From Streptomyces sp. NBC_00376 (GTDB lineage: Bacteria > Actinomycetota > Actinomycetes > Streptomycetales > Streptomycetaceae), in contig NZ_CP107961.1 in assembly GCF_036077095.1 (NCBI RefSeq), positions 62,001 to 126,000 of the forward strand: a DNA stretch of 64,000 bases, in the 5' to 3' direction. The position numbers were made by a program, and so were the translations under genes. Within the stretch, counting starts at the first letter, position 1, and each line of letters opens with the position of its first letter. This document shows positions 1-47,402 of this stretch, one piece after another. The notes under the pieces are model-generated. The model worked only from the letters and a program-made list of their open reading frames with translations. It did not search any database and was not told where the DNA came from.

Positions 1-1
1 C

Positions 2-589
2 GGCATCGTGGCCAACCAGCCGGCCTGCCTCGCGGGCGTACTGGACATCCACGCCTCCGAGAAGGCCGCGCGGTTCGTGCAGTTCTGCGACTCGTTCAGC
101 ATCCCGCTGGTCACCCTGATCGACGTCCCGGGCTTCCTGCCCGGCGTCGACCAGGAACACAACGGCATCATCCGGCACGGCGCCAAGCTCCTGTACGCCT
201 ACTGCAACGCGACGGTGCCGCGCATCTCGCTGGTGGTGCGCAAGGCCTACGGCGGCGCGTACATCGTCATGGACTCCCGTTCCATCGGCGCCGACATCGC
301 CCTGGCCTGGCCCTCGAACGAGATCGCCGTCATGGGAGCCGAAGGCGCCGCGAACGTCATCTTCCGCCGGGAGATCAACGCCTCGGACAACCCGGAGGAG
401 ACCCGCCGGCAGAAGATCAAGGAGTACCAGACCGAGCTGATGCACCCGTACTACGCGGCCGAACGCGGCCTCGTCGACGACGTCATCGACCCGGCCGACA
501 CCCGCGCCCGGCTGATCTCCACCCTGGACATGCTCCGTACGAAGTACGCCGAGCAGCCCAGCCGCAAGCACGGGAACCTGCCGCTGTGA
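2..589 (+). CDS. Acyl-CoA (propionyl/acetyl-CoA) carboxylase beta subunit, 3' part
   Basis: Carboxyltransferase (beta) subunit of a biotin-dependent acyl-CoA carboxylase, which moves the carboxyl group from carboxybiotin to acetyl- or propionyl-CoA and so makes malonyl- or methylmalonyl-CoA for the PKSs. Only the last 195 residues are in the window; the frame is open at base 2 with GIVANQP, a conserved family segment, so the GTG at base 8 is internal. Visible family blocks are DVPGFLPGVDQE, RKAYGGAYIVMD and the C-terminal GLVDDVIDP. The Asp in YIVMD probably corresponds to the acyl-length selecting residue of actinobacterial PccB (Asp422 in S. coelicolor numbering), which would favour propionyl-CoA; that mapping is from memory. 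Its stop overlaps the next gene by four bases (GTGA), so the two are probably translationally coupled. Confidence 0.93.
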   Translation, partial: GIVANQPACLAGVLDIHASEKAARFVQFCDSFSIPLVTLIDVPGFLPGVDQEHNGIIRHGAKLLYAYCNATVPRISLVVRKAYGGAYIVMDSRSIGADIALAWPSNEIAVMGAEGAANVIFRREINASDNPEETRRQKIKEYQTELMHPYYAAERGLVDDVIDPADTRARLISTLDMLRTKYAEQPSRKHGNLPL

Positions 590-861
590 CCGCCGCCGGG
601 AGCAGGACGCCGGCCATCACCGGGAACGGGAACCCCGTCGTCGCGCTCACCTCGGCGTCCGTCCGGGTCTCCAAGGGGAACCCGACGGCCGAGGAGGTCG
701 CCGCCCTGGCCGTGCTGCTCACGGCCCGGATCCGGCTGGCGAACGAGGCACGGGAGAACGGGGCACGGGGGCAGGAACGGACCTCCTCCGTCGCGCCGGT
801 CCGGGCGCTCCGTCACCGCGGGCCCGCCCCGTTCACGCCGCCGGGGGCATGGGCCTCGTGA
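586..861 (+). CDS. Acyl-CoA carboxylase epsilon subunit
   Basis: Small 91-residue protein. Residues about 26-45 (VRVSKGNPTAEEVAALAVLL) match the signature of the actinobacterial acyl-CoA carboxylase epsilon subunit, which binds the beta-subunit core and raises complex activity. The C-terminal Trp before the last residues (GAWAS) also fits the family. It starts with GTG overlapping the beta-subunit stop, as is usual for accB-accE pairs. Most of the middle is low-complexity Arg/Ala/Pro sequence, normal for the family. Its last 29 bp overlap, tail to tail, the end of the SARP gene on the other strand. Role: supply of malonyl/methylmalonyl-CoA to the PKS. Confidence 0.85.
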   Translation: MTAAGSRTPAITGNGNPVVALTSASVRVSKGNPTAEEVAALAVLLTARIRLANEARENGARGQERTSSVAPVRALRHRGPAPFTPPGAWAS

Positions 862-1975
862 TCACGGGCCCGGACTCCTGCCCGGCGAGGGAGTTCCGGG
901 CCGTCCGTGTCCGTCGGGCGGCTCCGCCGTACTCCCGGCTCTGCGCGCCGCCGCCCGCGGCGGCCGCGAGCTCGTCGATCCTGCGCAGCAGGGTGCCCTG
1001 CTCACGGGAGAGCTCATCGACGCGCTCCCGCAGCCGGGCGACCGTACCGCCGAGATCGAGCAGGGCCGCCACATCCGAAATGCCGCCGGGGGTACTGCTG
1101 GGAGTACTGCCAGAGGGGCTGCCAGGCATGCCGCCGGGAGTGCCGCTGGGCGTACCGCCCGACGCGTCGTGTGCCAGGGTGCGCGGCGGAGGTGTCGTCC
1201 CGAGGTCCGCGAACGGCGAGTGCCGGATCGTCGCTTCCATCCGGGCACGCAGCGCCGGGCCCGGTTCCACGCCGAGCATGTGGAGCAGGACCTTGCGCGC
1301 CCGTTCGTACACACCGAGCGCCTCGGCGGGCCGGCCCGCCAGGCACAGCGCGACCATCGACAGGTCGTAGAACCGCTCCCGCAGCGGATGCTCGTACGTC
1401 AGCCGCTCCAGCTCACCCGTGACGTCATCGAGCGGCGCCGAGCGCAGCCGTGTCTCGTGCAGACGTGTCTCGTACAGCTTCTCCAGGGTCGCCAGCCGGT
1501 GTTCCTCGAACCGCTCGGCCTCGGCCGCGCACAGCGGCCCGCGCAGACAGTCCTGCAGCGCCGGTCCGCGCCACACCGCCAGCGCGCGCTCCAGCAGTTC
1601 GGTGGCGTGCGCCGGGTCGGTGGAGGCCGCGGCGCGGCCCTCGGCGGAGAGCCGCTGGAAGCGCTGGGCGTCCGTGGTGGCGCTGCCCAGCCGGAGCAGA
1701 TAACCCATGGGCTCGGTGCTGATCCAGTCCCCGTCGCCGGAATCGCTCAGCATCCGGCGCAGCCGGGCCACATGGGCCTGTACCGCGTTGGCCGCCCGCT
1801 GCGGCGGTTCGTCGCCCCACAGCTCGTCGGCCAGCCGGTCGACCGTCAGCGTCCGTCCTGCCTCGACGACGAGGGCGGCGAGCAGCGTGCGCTGCTTGGT
1901 GCCGGACGGGACGACGCGCCGCCCCGTCCGGCCGTCGTGGACCTCGACCGGCCCCAGGATGCGGAACTCGGTCAC
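833..1975 (-). CDS. SARP-family transcriptional activator
   Basis: Streptomyces antibiotic regulatory protein, 380 residues. Residues 1-97 form the OmpR-like winged helix (TEFRILGPVEV start, LTVDRLADELWGDEPP helix, NAVQAHVARLRRML recognition region, GYLLRL wing). About 100-250 is the bacterial transcriptional activation domain (LLERALAVWRGPAL, PLRERFYDLSMVALCLAGRPAEALGVYERAR). After that the protein departs from the minimal SARP: a Gly/Ser/Thr/Pro repeat linker (about 275-300), a heptad-like segment (VARLRERVDELSREQGTLLRRIDEL) predicted as coiled coil, and an Arg-rich tail. GTG start at 1975 is chosen because the SARP fold begins there and it overlaps the thioesterase stop as GTGA. Likely activates cluster promoters through direct heptamer repeats; a candidate target lies at 47277-47294. 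Confidence 0.93.
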   Translation of the reverse strand: MTEFRILGPVEVHDGRTGRRVVPSGTKQRTLLAALVVEAGRTLTVDRLADELWGDEPPQRAANAVQAHVARLRRMLSDSGDGDWISTEPMGYLLRLGSATTDAQRFQRLSAEGRAAASTDPAHATELLERALAVWRGPALQDCLRGPLCAAEAERFEEHRLATLEKLYETRLHETRLRSAPLDDVTGELERLTYEHPLRERFYDLSMVALCLAGRPAEALGVYERARKVLLHMLGVEPGPALRARMEATIRHSPFADLGTTPPPRTLAHDASGGTPSGTPGGMPGSPSGSTPSSTPGGISDVAALLDLGGTVARLRERVDELSREQGTLLRRIDELAAAAGGGAQSREYGGAARRTRTARNSLAGQESGPVITRPMPPAA

Positions 1976-2718
1976 GGGGTGCCTGCCAGGGCCTCCAGTC
2001 CGGCCCGCACATCGGCGGTGACCGCGTCGGCCAGCGCCGCCGGATCGTCCTGGAAGTAGAAGTGGCCGCCCTCGAAGCGCCGGACACCGAGGAAGTGGTC
2101 GGTGGACTCCGCCCACTGCTCCAGCGGTCCCGCGGGCGCGGTGGTGTCCTGCTCGCCGTGGAACACGGTGAGCGGCACGGGCAGCGGCGTCACGTTCTGC
2201 GGCGGACGCCAGTTCCGTACGAGGGAGATGTCCGCCCGGATGACGGGGGCGAAGACGCTCCACAGCTCCGGGTTGTCCAGGATGCGTGGCGGGGTGCCGC
2301 CCAGCCGGATCAACTTGCGGCGCAGTTCCGCGTCGGTCAGCTCGCCGGGCTCCTCGGCCGGCCGGCCGGGACGCGGCGCCCCGCAGCCCGACAGGCCCAG
2401 CCACACGGGTGGCCGGCGGCCCTCGTCGACGAGCCTGCGGGTCAGTTCGAACGCGATCAGGGAGCCCATGCTGTGCCCGAAGCAGGCGAAGGGCACGTCC
2501 GCGTCGTCGAGTTCGGCGGACAGCCGGTCCAGGAACCAGTCCACGAGCGTGTCCGCGTCACCGATCGGCGGTTCGCCGGCCAGCAGCCCGTGCCCCGGAT
2601 AGTCCTGCGGCAGCAGCCGCCAGCCCGCCGGGAAGAGCCGGGCCCACTCGTTGAACATCAGCCGGGAGCCGCCCGCGTGCGGGAACACGAACAGCCGCAG
2701 GGTGCCGCCGAATCGCAT
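1972..2718 (-). CDS. Type II (editing) thioesterase
   Basis: Free-standing alpha/beta hydrolase of 248 residues, the usual length for type II thioesterases of PKS/NRPS clusters. It hydrolyses aberrant short acyl groups from stalled carrier-protein arms. Motifs: LFVFPHAGGS near the N terminus, the nucleophile elbow GHSMG (Ser83), Asp191 in HGEQD and catalytic His219 in GGHFYF. The ATG at 2718 has a GGAG ribosome-binding site six bases upstream. It sits in a two-gene unit with the SARP gene, overlapping it by four bases. It is not a chain-releasing domain; no integrated thioesterase is present on the PKSs of this window. Confidence 0.95.
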   Translation of the reverse strand: MRFGGTLRLFVFPHAGGSRLMFNEWARLFPAGWRLLPQDYPGHGLLAGEPPIGDADTLVDWFLDRLSAELDDADVPFACFGHSMGSLIAFELTRRLVDEGRRPPVWLGLSGCGAPRPGRPAEEPGELTDAELRRKLIRLGGTPPRILDNPELWSVFAPVIRADISLVRNWRPPQNVTPLPVPLTVFHGEQDTTAPAGPLEQWAESTDHFLGVRRFEGGHFYFQDDPAALADAVTADVRAGLEALAGTP

Positions 2719-2884
2719 CGTGATCTCCGTTCCACGGGCGAGGAGCCTGTCATGGCGACGCTAGTCCGTCACCCGCGCCTCGGGCGTAATGCCCGATCGG
2801 TGTTCGAGCGGACATGAGAGCGTTCTTGAGAGAGTTCTTGAGGGAGTTCTTGAGGAAGCCCTCACGGGGGACGCAGGTCACTGG
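2719..2884 (-). promoter_or_regulatory. Intergenic region upstream of thioesterase-SARP, with three 12-bp iterons
   Basis: 166-bp gap between the LAL stop and the thioesterase start. At 2822-2854 the 9-mer GTTCTTGAG (CTCAAGAAC on the minus strand) occurs three times with an exact 12-bp period. Further towards the gene are a small inverted repeat (CGGGC-GTAAT-GCCCG, about 2780-2795) and, at 2758-2763, minus-strand TAGCGT, which fits the Streptomyces -10 pattern TAGNNT with no good -35. Repeats upstream of a -35-less promoter are what an activator-dependent promoter would look like. The binding protein is unknown. Confidence 0.5.
2822..2854 (-). repeat. Three tandem CTCAAGAAC iterons, 12-bp period
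   Basis: Copies at 2822-2830, 2834-2842 and 2846-2854 are identical over nine bases (CTCAAGAAC on the minus strand), separated by three-base spacers. They lie about 60-95 bp upstream of the candidate -10 of the thioesterase-SARP unit. Spacing is close to, but not the same as, the 11-bp period of well-studied SARP sites. Confidence 0.7.
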
Positions 2885-5800
2885 TCACAGAGCCTGCAGG
2901 GGAGGTGTCAGAAGACGGGTGGGCAGGGCCCGGCGGCTGCTGACCCCCAACTTCCGGTAGACGCGCGTCAGGTGCTGCTCGACCGTGCTCACCGTGATGA
3001 ACAACTGCTGGCTGATGTCCCGGTTGCTGAAGCCACGGGCGGCCAGCAGGGCCACCCGGTTCTCCGCATCGCTGAGCAGCGACGCCTCCGAATCACCGGC
3101 ATCACCGACATTTCTGAGACCGCCAACGCCCCTGGTGTCACCAATGCCTCTGGCGTCACCGATCCCACCGATCCCACCGGCACCACCGATCTTTGCGGTG
3201 CCCGAGGCCTGTTCGCCCCACTCGGCCGCATGGGCCGTGGCCCCGTGCCCTGTGTGCGGCGTACGTGACATACGCGGCGCATGCGTCACGGCATCGGCCG
3301 CAGCCGCTGCCCTGAACCCGGACTGGCAGATCTTCGCCTCCTGGGCCGCGCGCCAGGAGGCCGCCCGGGCCTCGTCCAGCTCGCCGACATTGCGGCAGGC
3401 CACGGAGAGATCCGCCAGCGAACGTGCCAGCTCCATCCGGTCGCCCGCCGCCTGAAGCACCTCGACGGACTTGCGCAGCAGAGCCGGCCGCTGCATCAGC
3501 TCGCCGCACGCCGCGAGCAGCCGCAACGAGATCCCCCGGGTACGCGGGCCGATCGCCTGCGCCCGGTCCAACTGCTGCTTGACCAGGTCCCGGGCGACGA
3601 CCGTACGGCCGAGCCGTAGATGCGCCTCCGCCAGGCCGATGCGCCACGGCACGAAGGGAAGGTCCAGATGAGCTTCCTGGGCCAGACTGCCGCAGGTCTG
3701 GAAGTCCCGGACGGCCGCGAGCAGCCGGTCGGCCGCCAGGTGATGGTGACCGCGGGCGCACAGGAAGCGCAGGCCCCACACCGTGGTCGGCATGGCCTCC
3801 GGAGCCATCTGGCGAATCGGTTCCTCGGCCTCTGTGTGCCGGCCCATCGCCGTCTGCGCGGAGATCAGCACGCTCAGCGGGTACCCCCGCATCACACCCC
3901 AGCCCTGGGGCGACAGCACGTCGAGTGCGGCCCGCGCCCGGTTGGCGGCCGCCGCCGGCTCACCCCTGCCCAGTGCGATCTCGGCCCGTACGGTGCCCAG
4001 GGCGGCCTGCCAGGTGAGCGCGCCGCGCCGCCTCGCCTCCGCGTACAGCCGTTCCGTCTGCTCCCCGGCCTGTTGGAGCTGGTTGCCGCCGATCAGGGTG
4101 AACAGCGCGGCCAGCACGACCTCCAGCAGGGAATCGCCCGGTCGGCAGCTTTCCAGGATGTGTTCCGCGCTGGGCAGTGCGCCCCGCGCGTTCGCCCCCG
4201 CCGCGCCCTCCGCGACGGCGTGCACCGCCCGGATCCACGGATCCTCCCGGTGCGGGTCCCCACCTGCGCCTGCGCCTGTGCGTGTGCCTGTACCTGTACC
4301 TGTGTCTGTGCCTGTGCCTGTGCCTGTGCCCGTGAGTGTGCTGGGGCTTGTGTTTGTGCCTGCGTCGGTTCCGGGGCCGTAGAACCAGCGGTACGCCAGG
4401 TGGAGTTCGGCCTCCGCGTACCGGTCACCGTCCCGGCCGGCCCCGCGCTGCTCGTACGCCTCACGGGCCGTGCGCGCGGTTCCGGTGTCGCCCTTCCACA
4501 AGGCCTGCTTCAGCAGAGGCAGCGCTTCCCGCCCGGCGAGTGCGCCCTGCGCGAGCGCGCTGCGCGGGGCGGCCTGCCAGCGGTCGGACGCCGCCGGATC
4601 GACCTGCCACACTGCCCGGGACAGTCCGCGCCGCAGCACCTCCTGCTCCGCCGGGTCCGCGGTCGCCTCCAGCGCCAGCTCCAGACAGCGGGTCACCAGC
4701 TCGACATCGTCACCCGTGGCCGCCTCGGCCGCCGCGCGGCGCAGCACATCGGCCGCCCATGCAGGCCAGGGCGCAGCCGTGGTCGTGGTCGCAGTCGAGG
4801 GCGCAGCTGTGGTCGCGGTTGCGGAGGCGATCAACTGTTCCGCGACCGTCACCGGATCCGTGCCCCGGAGCTGCAGCAGTTCGGCGGCGGTGGCGTGCAG
4901 CCGTGCCCGCTCCCCGGGTGCGAGCGTGCCCAGAACGGCCTGCGCGGCCACGGGGTGGAACCGCACACCGTCCAGCACTCCCGCGGCCGACAGGACGTTC
5001 AGCACCTGCTCGACCACGTCCACCGGCAGCGCGACCAACTGCGCCACCAGCGGGGCCGAGGCCCGCTCCGGGCCCAGGACGGCCAGCCCCTGCGCCACGG
5101 TCAGCAGACCCGTGTCCCAGCGGTAGAGGCAGTTCAGTACTCCTTGCGCGTACGACGAACCGACCACCGGGTGTTCGGCCGTCGCACCGGGATGCGCCAG
5201 CTGCCAGGCCCGGTGGTCCTCCAGCAGCGCCCCCGCCAACAGCGGATTGCCGCCAGTCAACCGCAGTAACGAGGATGCGTCGTACTCGTACTCGTGCTCG
5301 TGCTCGTACTCGCATTCGTGCTCGGGCGCGGGCTGCGCTGGGGTGGGGGATTCGGCACGGTCGGTGGTCTGTTCTGCGATCAGTTGCCGCAGGGCTGGTT
5401 CGTCCATCGGCGCCAGCCGCAGCCGCAGATGCGGATGCTGTGTGATCTCGGCGTGGAAGCGCGTCATCGCCGGGTGGGCCCAGCTCCACTCGGTCAGCAC
5501 GATCAGGACCCGCGCCGAGGCGATCCGCTGCCGCAGATGCCGGACCAGCCGCAGGGTGAACTCGTCGGCGAACTGGATGTCGTCGATGCTGACGACCAGC
5601 GGGCGGTGTCTGGCCAGTTCCAGCAGCCGTACGGTGAGTTCATGGACGGCACCGGCCGCCCCGGCGGCCCCCGTCGCGTCCGGCAGCAGCCGGGCGGCGC
5701 ACTCGGCGACCTCCGGCGGGATGTCCGGGTTGCGGAACAGCTGATCCACGCCCCCTACCGGGAAATCGTCCTCCGCGCGCGATCCGGTGGCCGTCAGATA

Positions 5801-5962
5801 CAGCGCACCCGACTCCCTCGCATACCGCGAGAACTCGTGGAGCAGACGTGTCTTTCCGCTGGCCAGGCCCCCTGAGATCAGCGCGAGCTGGCCGGCGCCG
5901 TCGGCGCACTCGCCGAGTTGCCGGGCAAGACCGTCCAACGCTTCACGGCAGTCCCGCTCCAC
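2885..5962 (-). CDS. LAL-family (large ATP-binding LuxR) transcriptional regulator
   Basis: Large cluster regulator of about 1025 residues. N-terminal AAA-type ATPase: Walker A GGLASGKT (residues 31-38), Walker B LVVSIDD (about 122-128). Middle: helical repeats. C terminus (about 961-1025): LuxR helix-turn-helix (SDAENRVALLAARGFSNRDI, ITVSTVEQHLTRVYRKLGV). Start: GTG at 5962 preceded by AGGGGGG six bases upstream, rather than the ATG 35 codons further up, which has no such site. Codon 232 (5267-5269) is TTA, read only by the bldA tRNA in Streptomyces, so translation is probably developmentally gated. Low-complexity insertions: an acidic His/Tyr/Glu tract (about 216-228), a Gly-Thr tract (about 541-567) and a Gly/Ile-rich tract before the HTH. 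Probably a pathway-specific activator. Confidence 0.93.
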   Translation of the reverse strand: MERDCREALDGLARQLGECADGAGQLALISGGLASGKTRLLHEFSRYARESGALYLTATGSRAEDDFPVGGVDQLFRNPDIPPEVAECAARLLPDATGAAGAAGAVHELTVRLLELARHRPLVVSIDDIQFADEFTLRLVRHLRQRIASARVLIVLTEWSWAHPAMTRFHAEITQHPHLRLRLAPMDEPALRQLIAEQTTDRAESPTPAQPAPEHECEYEHEHEYEYDASSLLRLTGGNPLLAGALLEDHRAWQLAHPGATAEHPVVGSSYAQGVLNCLYRWDTGLLTVAQGLAVLGPERASAPLVAQLVALPVDVVEQVLNVLSAAGVLDGVRFHPVAAQAVLGTLAPGERARLHATAAELLQLRGTDPVTVAEQLIASATATTAAPSTATTTTAAPWPAWAADVLRRAAAEAATGDDVELVTRCLELALEATADPAEQEVLRRGLSRAVWQVDPAASDRWQAAPRSALAQGALAGREALPLLKQALWKGDTGTARTAREAYEQRGAGRDGDRYAEAELHLAYRWFYGPGTDAGTNTSPSTLTGTGTGTGTDTGTGTGTRTGAGAGGDPHREDPWIRAVHAVAEGAAGANARGALPSAEHILESCRPGDSLLEVVLAALFTLIGGNQLQQAGEQTERLYAEARRRGALTWQAALGTVRAEIALGRGEPAAAANRARAALDVLSPQGWGVMRGYPLSVLISAQTAMGRHTEAEEPIRQMAPEAMPTTVWGLRFLCARGHHHLAADRLLAAVRDFQTCGSLAQEAHLDLPFVPWRIGLAEAHLRLGRTVVARDLVKQQLDRAQAIGPRTRGISLRLLAACGELMQRPALLRKSVEVLQAAGDRMELARSLADLSVACRNVGELDEARAASWRAAQEAKICQSGFRAAAAADAVTHAPRMSRTPHTGHGATAHAAEWGEQASGTAKIGGAGGIGGIGDARGIGDTRGVGGLRNVGDAGDSEASLLSDAENRVALLAARGFSNRDISQQLFITVSTVEQHLTRVYRKLGVSSRRALPTRLLTPPLQAL
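4262..4340 (-). repeat. Coding microsatellite (Gly-Thr tract) in the LAL gene
   Basis: Hexamer-like CTGTGC/CTGTAC repeats encode alternating Gly and Thr in the helical middle of the LAL regulator (about residues 541-567). A second tract at about 5281-5325 encodes a Glu/His/Tyr-rich stretch after the ATPase domain. Both keep frame and look like replication-slippage expansions in linkers. Confidence 0.75.
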
Positions 5963-6184
5963 TGCGCCCCCCTGAGCATCTAGCCGACGCGTAACCCCTA
6001 AGGCACAAAGGCTGCTGCCGACGCCTACAGGGCGGGTCGAGCCGGGGCGGAACACCACGCGGGACACCCGTTCGAGAACGGTCGGGGCGGCGGACCACGA
6101 GCTTCTGGCCGAAACTCGTGGTCCGCCGCCCCGACTGCAGTACCTGGTTGGACGACCCGATCGGAAGACCCGGTGGGACGGGGG
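5963..6184 (-). promoter_or_regulatory. LAL promoter region downstream of PKS-A
   Basis: 222-bp gap between the PKS-A stop and the LAL start. It contains the terminator-like inverted repeat at 6081-6135 and, 33-39 bp before the LAL start, the minus-strand heptamer TTAGGGG (5995-6001), which also occurs twice in the PKS divergent promoter. I see no convincing -35/-10 pair. Confidence 0.45.
6081..6135 (-). terminator. Perfect 21-bp inverted repeat after PKS-A
   Basis: Arms 6081-6101 and 6115-6135 are perfectly complementary over 21 bp with a 13-base loop, beginning 50 bp past the PKS-A stop codon. There is no clear U-tract, as is common for actinobacterial terminators. It likely separates the roughly 41-kb PKS-B/PKS-A transcript from the LAL gene. 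Confidence 0.85.
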
Positions 6185-35824
<29,640 letters not shown>

Positions 35825-35849
35825 CATGCACTCCACATTTCGCACGTCA

Positions 35850-47018
<11,169 letters not shown>

Positions 47019-47402
47019 GGAAAATTCCCGCCCTCTTAGGAACCGTCGCTCTTCGTCCGCTCATGGCGATCACGCTTTGTCCGGATCGATGCCGATGGAA
47101 TACGGACACGGCGGCCGACAGGCGGCGTCATCAAAAGCATCCATGATCGCCCTCAATGGTGGAAGCTATGTGGCTGCACGGGCGGCCGACAACCCCTAAC
47201 AACGGGCCCGGAGCAGTCCCCTAATCGGCATCGATGCAGTGTCCGAGCGGTGCCGGAGCAGCCATTCCATTAATCGTCGACCGGAATTCGAGGGCATCTG
47301 GATCAAATGTGTGGTGATTTTCGTCCGCGCGGCAGGACGCTCACTGTGCCTGCTGGTCCCTCCGGCGTACGCGACTTCCCTGCGACATGACGAGGCCGTC
47401 TG
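47019..47402. promoter_or_regulatory. Divergent promoter hub between PKS-B and the DAHP synthase
   Basis: 384 bp with no gene that I can support. Contents: two copies of CCCCTAA (47193-47199 and 47218-47224; TTAGGGG towards PKS-B); a perfect 10-bp palindrome GCATCGATGC (47228-47237), part of which (ATCGATGC) recurs at 47085-47092; and a SARP-like pair of heptamers at 47277-47294. It must drive the 41-kb PKS-B/PKS-A unit leftward and the DAHP synthase rightward. Confidence 0.7.
47277..47308 (+). promoter_or_regulatory. Candidate SARP operator and -10 for the DAHP synthase
   Basis: Heptamers TCGACCG (47277) and TCGAGGG (47288) are direct repeats 11 bp apart, the TCGAGNN pattern known for ActII-ORF4/DnrI-type SARPs. 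Exactly eight bases after the second lies TCAAAT (47303-47308), a plausible -10; eight bases is the spacing seen in characterised SARP promoters. A weaker TCCATTA lies 11 bp before the first. This is a pattern match only. Confidence 0.45.

Noticed and set aside
1976..2404. Upstream extension of the SARP frame to an earlier start
   Set aside because: The extension overlaps the thioesterase gene and is Arg/Ala/Gly-rich nonsense; the winged-helix fold begins at the GTG at 1975, coupled to the thioesterase stop.
5963..6067. LAL start 35 codons further upstream
   Set aside because: No ribosome-binding site, no family similarity in the extra residues; GTG 5962 has AGGGGGG at the right distance.
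35825..35845. PKS-A start at the upstream GTG (35845)
   Set aside because: GGAG lies inside that extension and is correctly spaced for the second ATG at 35824, which begins the conserved docking coil.
47019..47032. GGAAAATTCCC near-palindrome as a PAS-LuxR operator
   Set aside because: It resembles the PimM-type core but sits on the PKS-B ribosome-binding site, and no PAS-LuxR gene is in the window.
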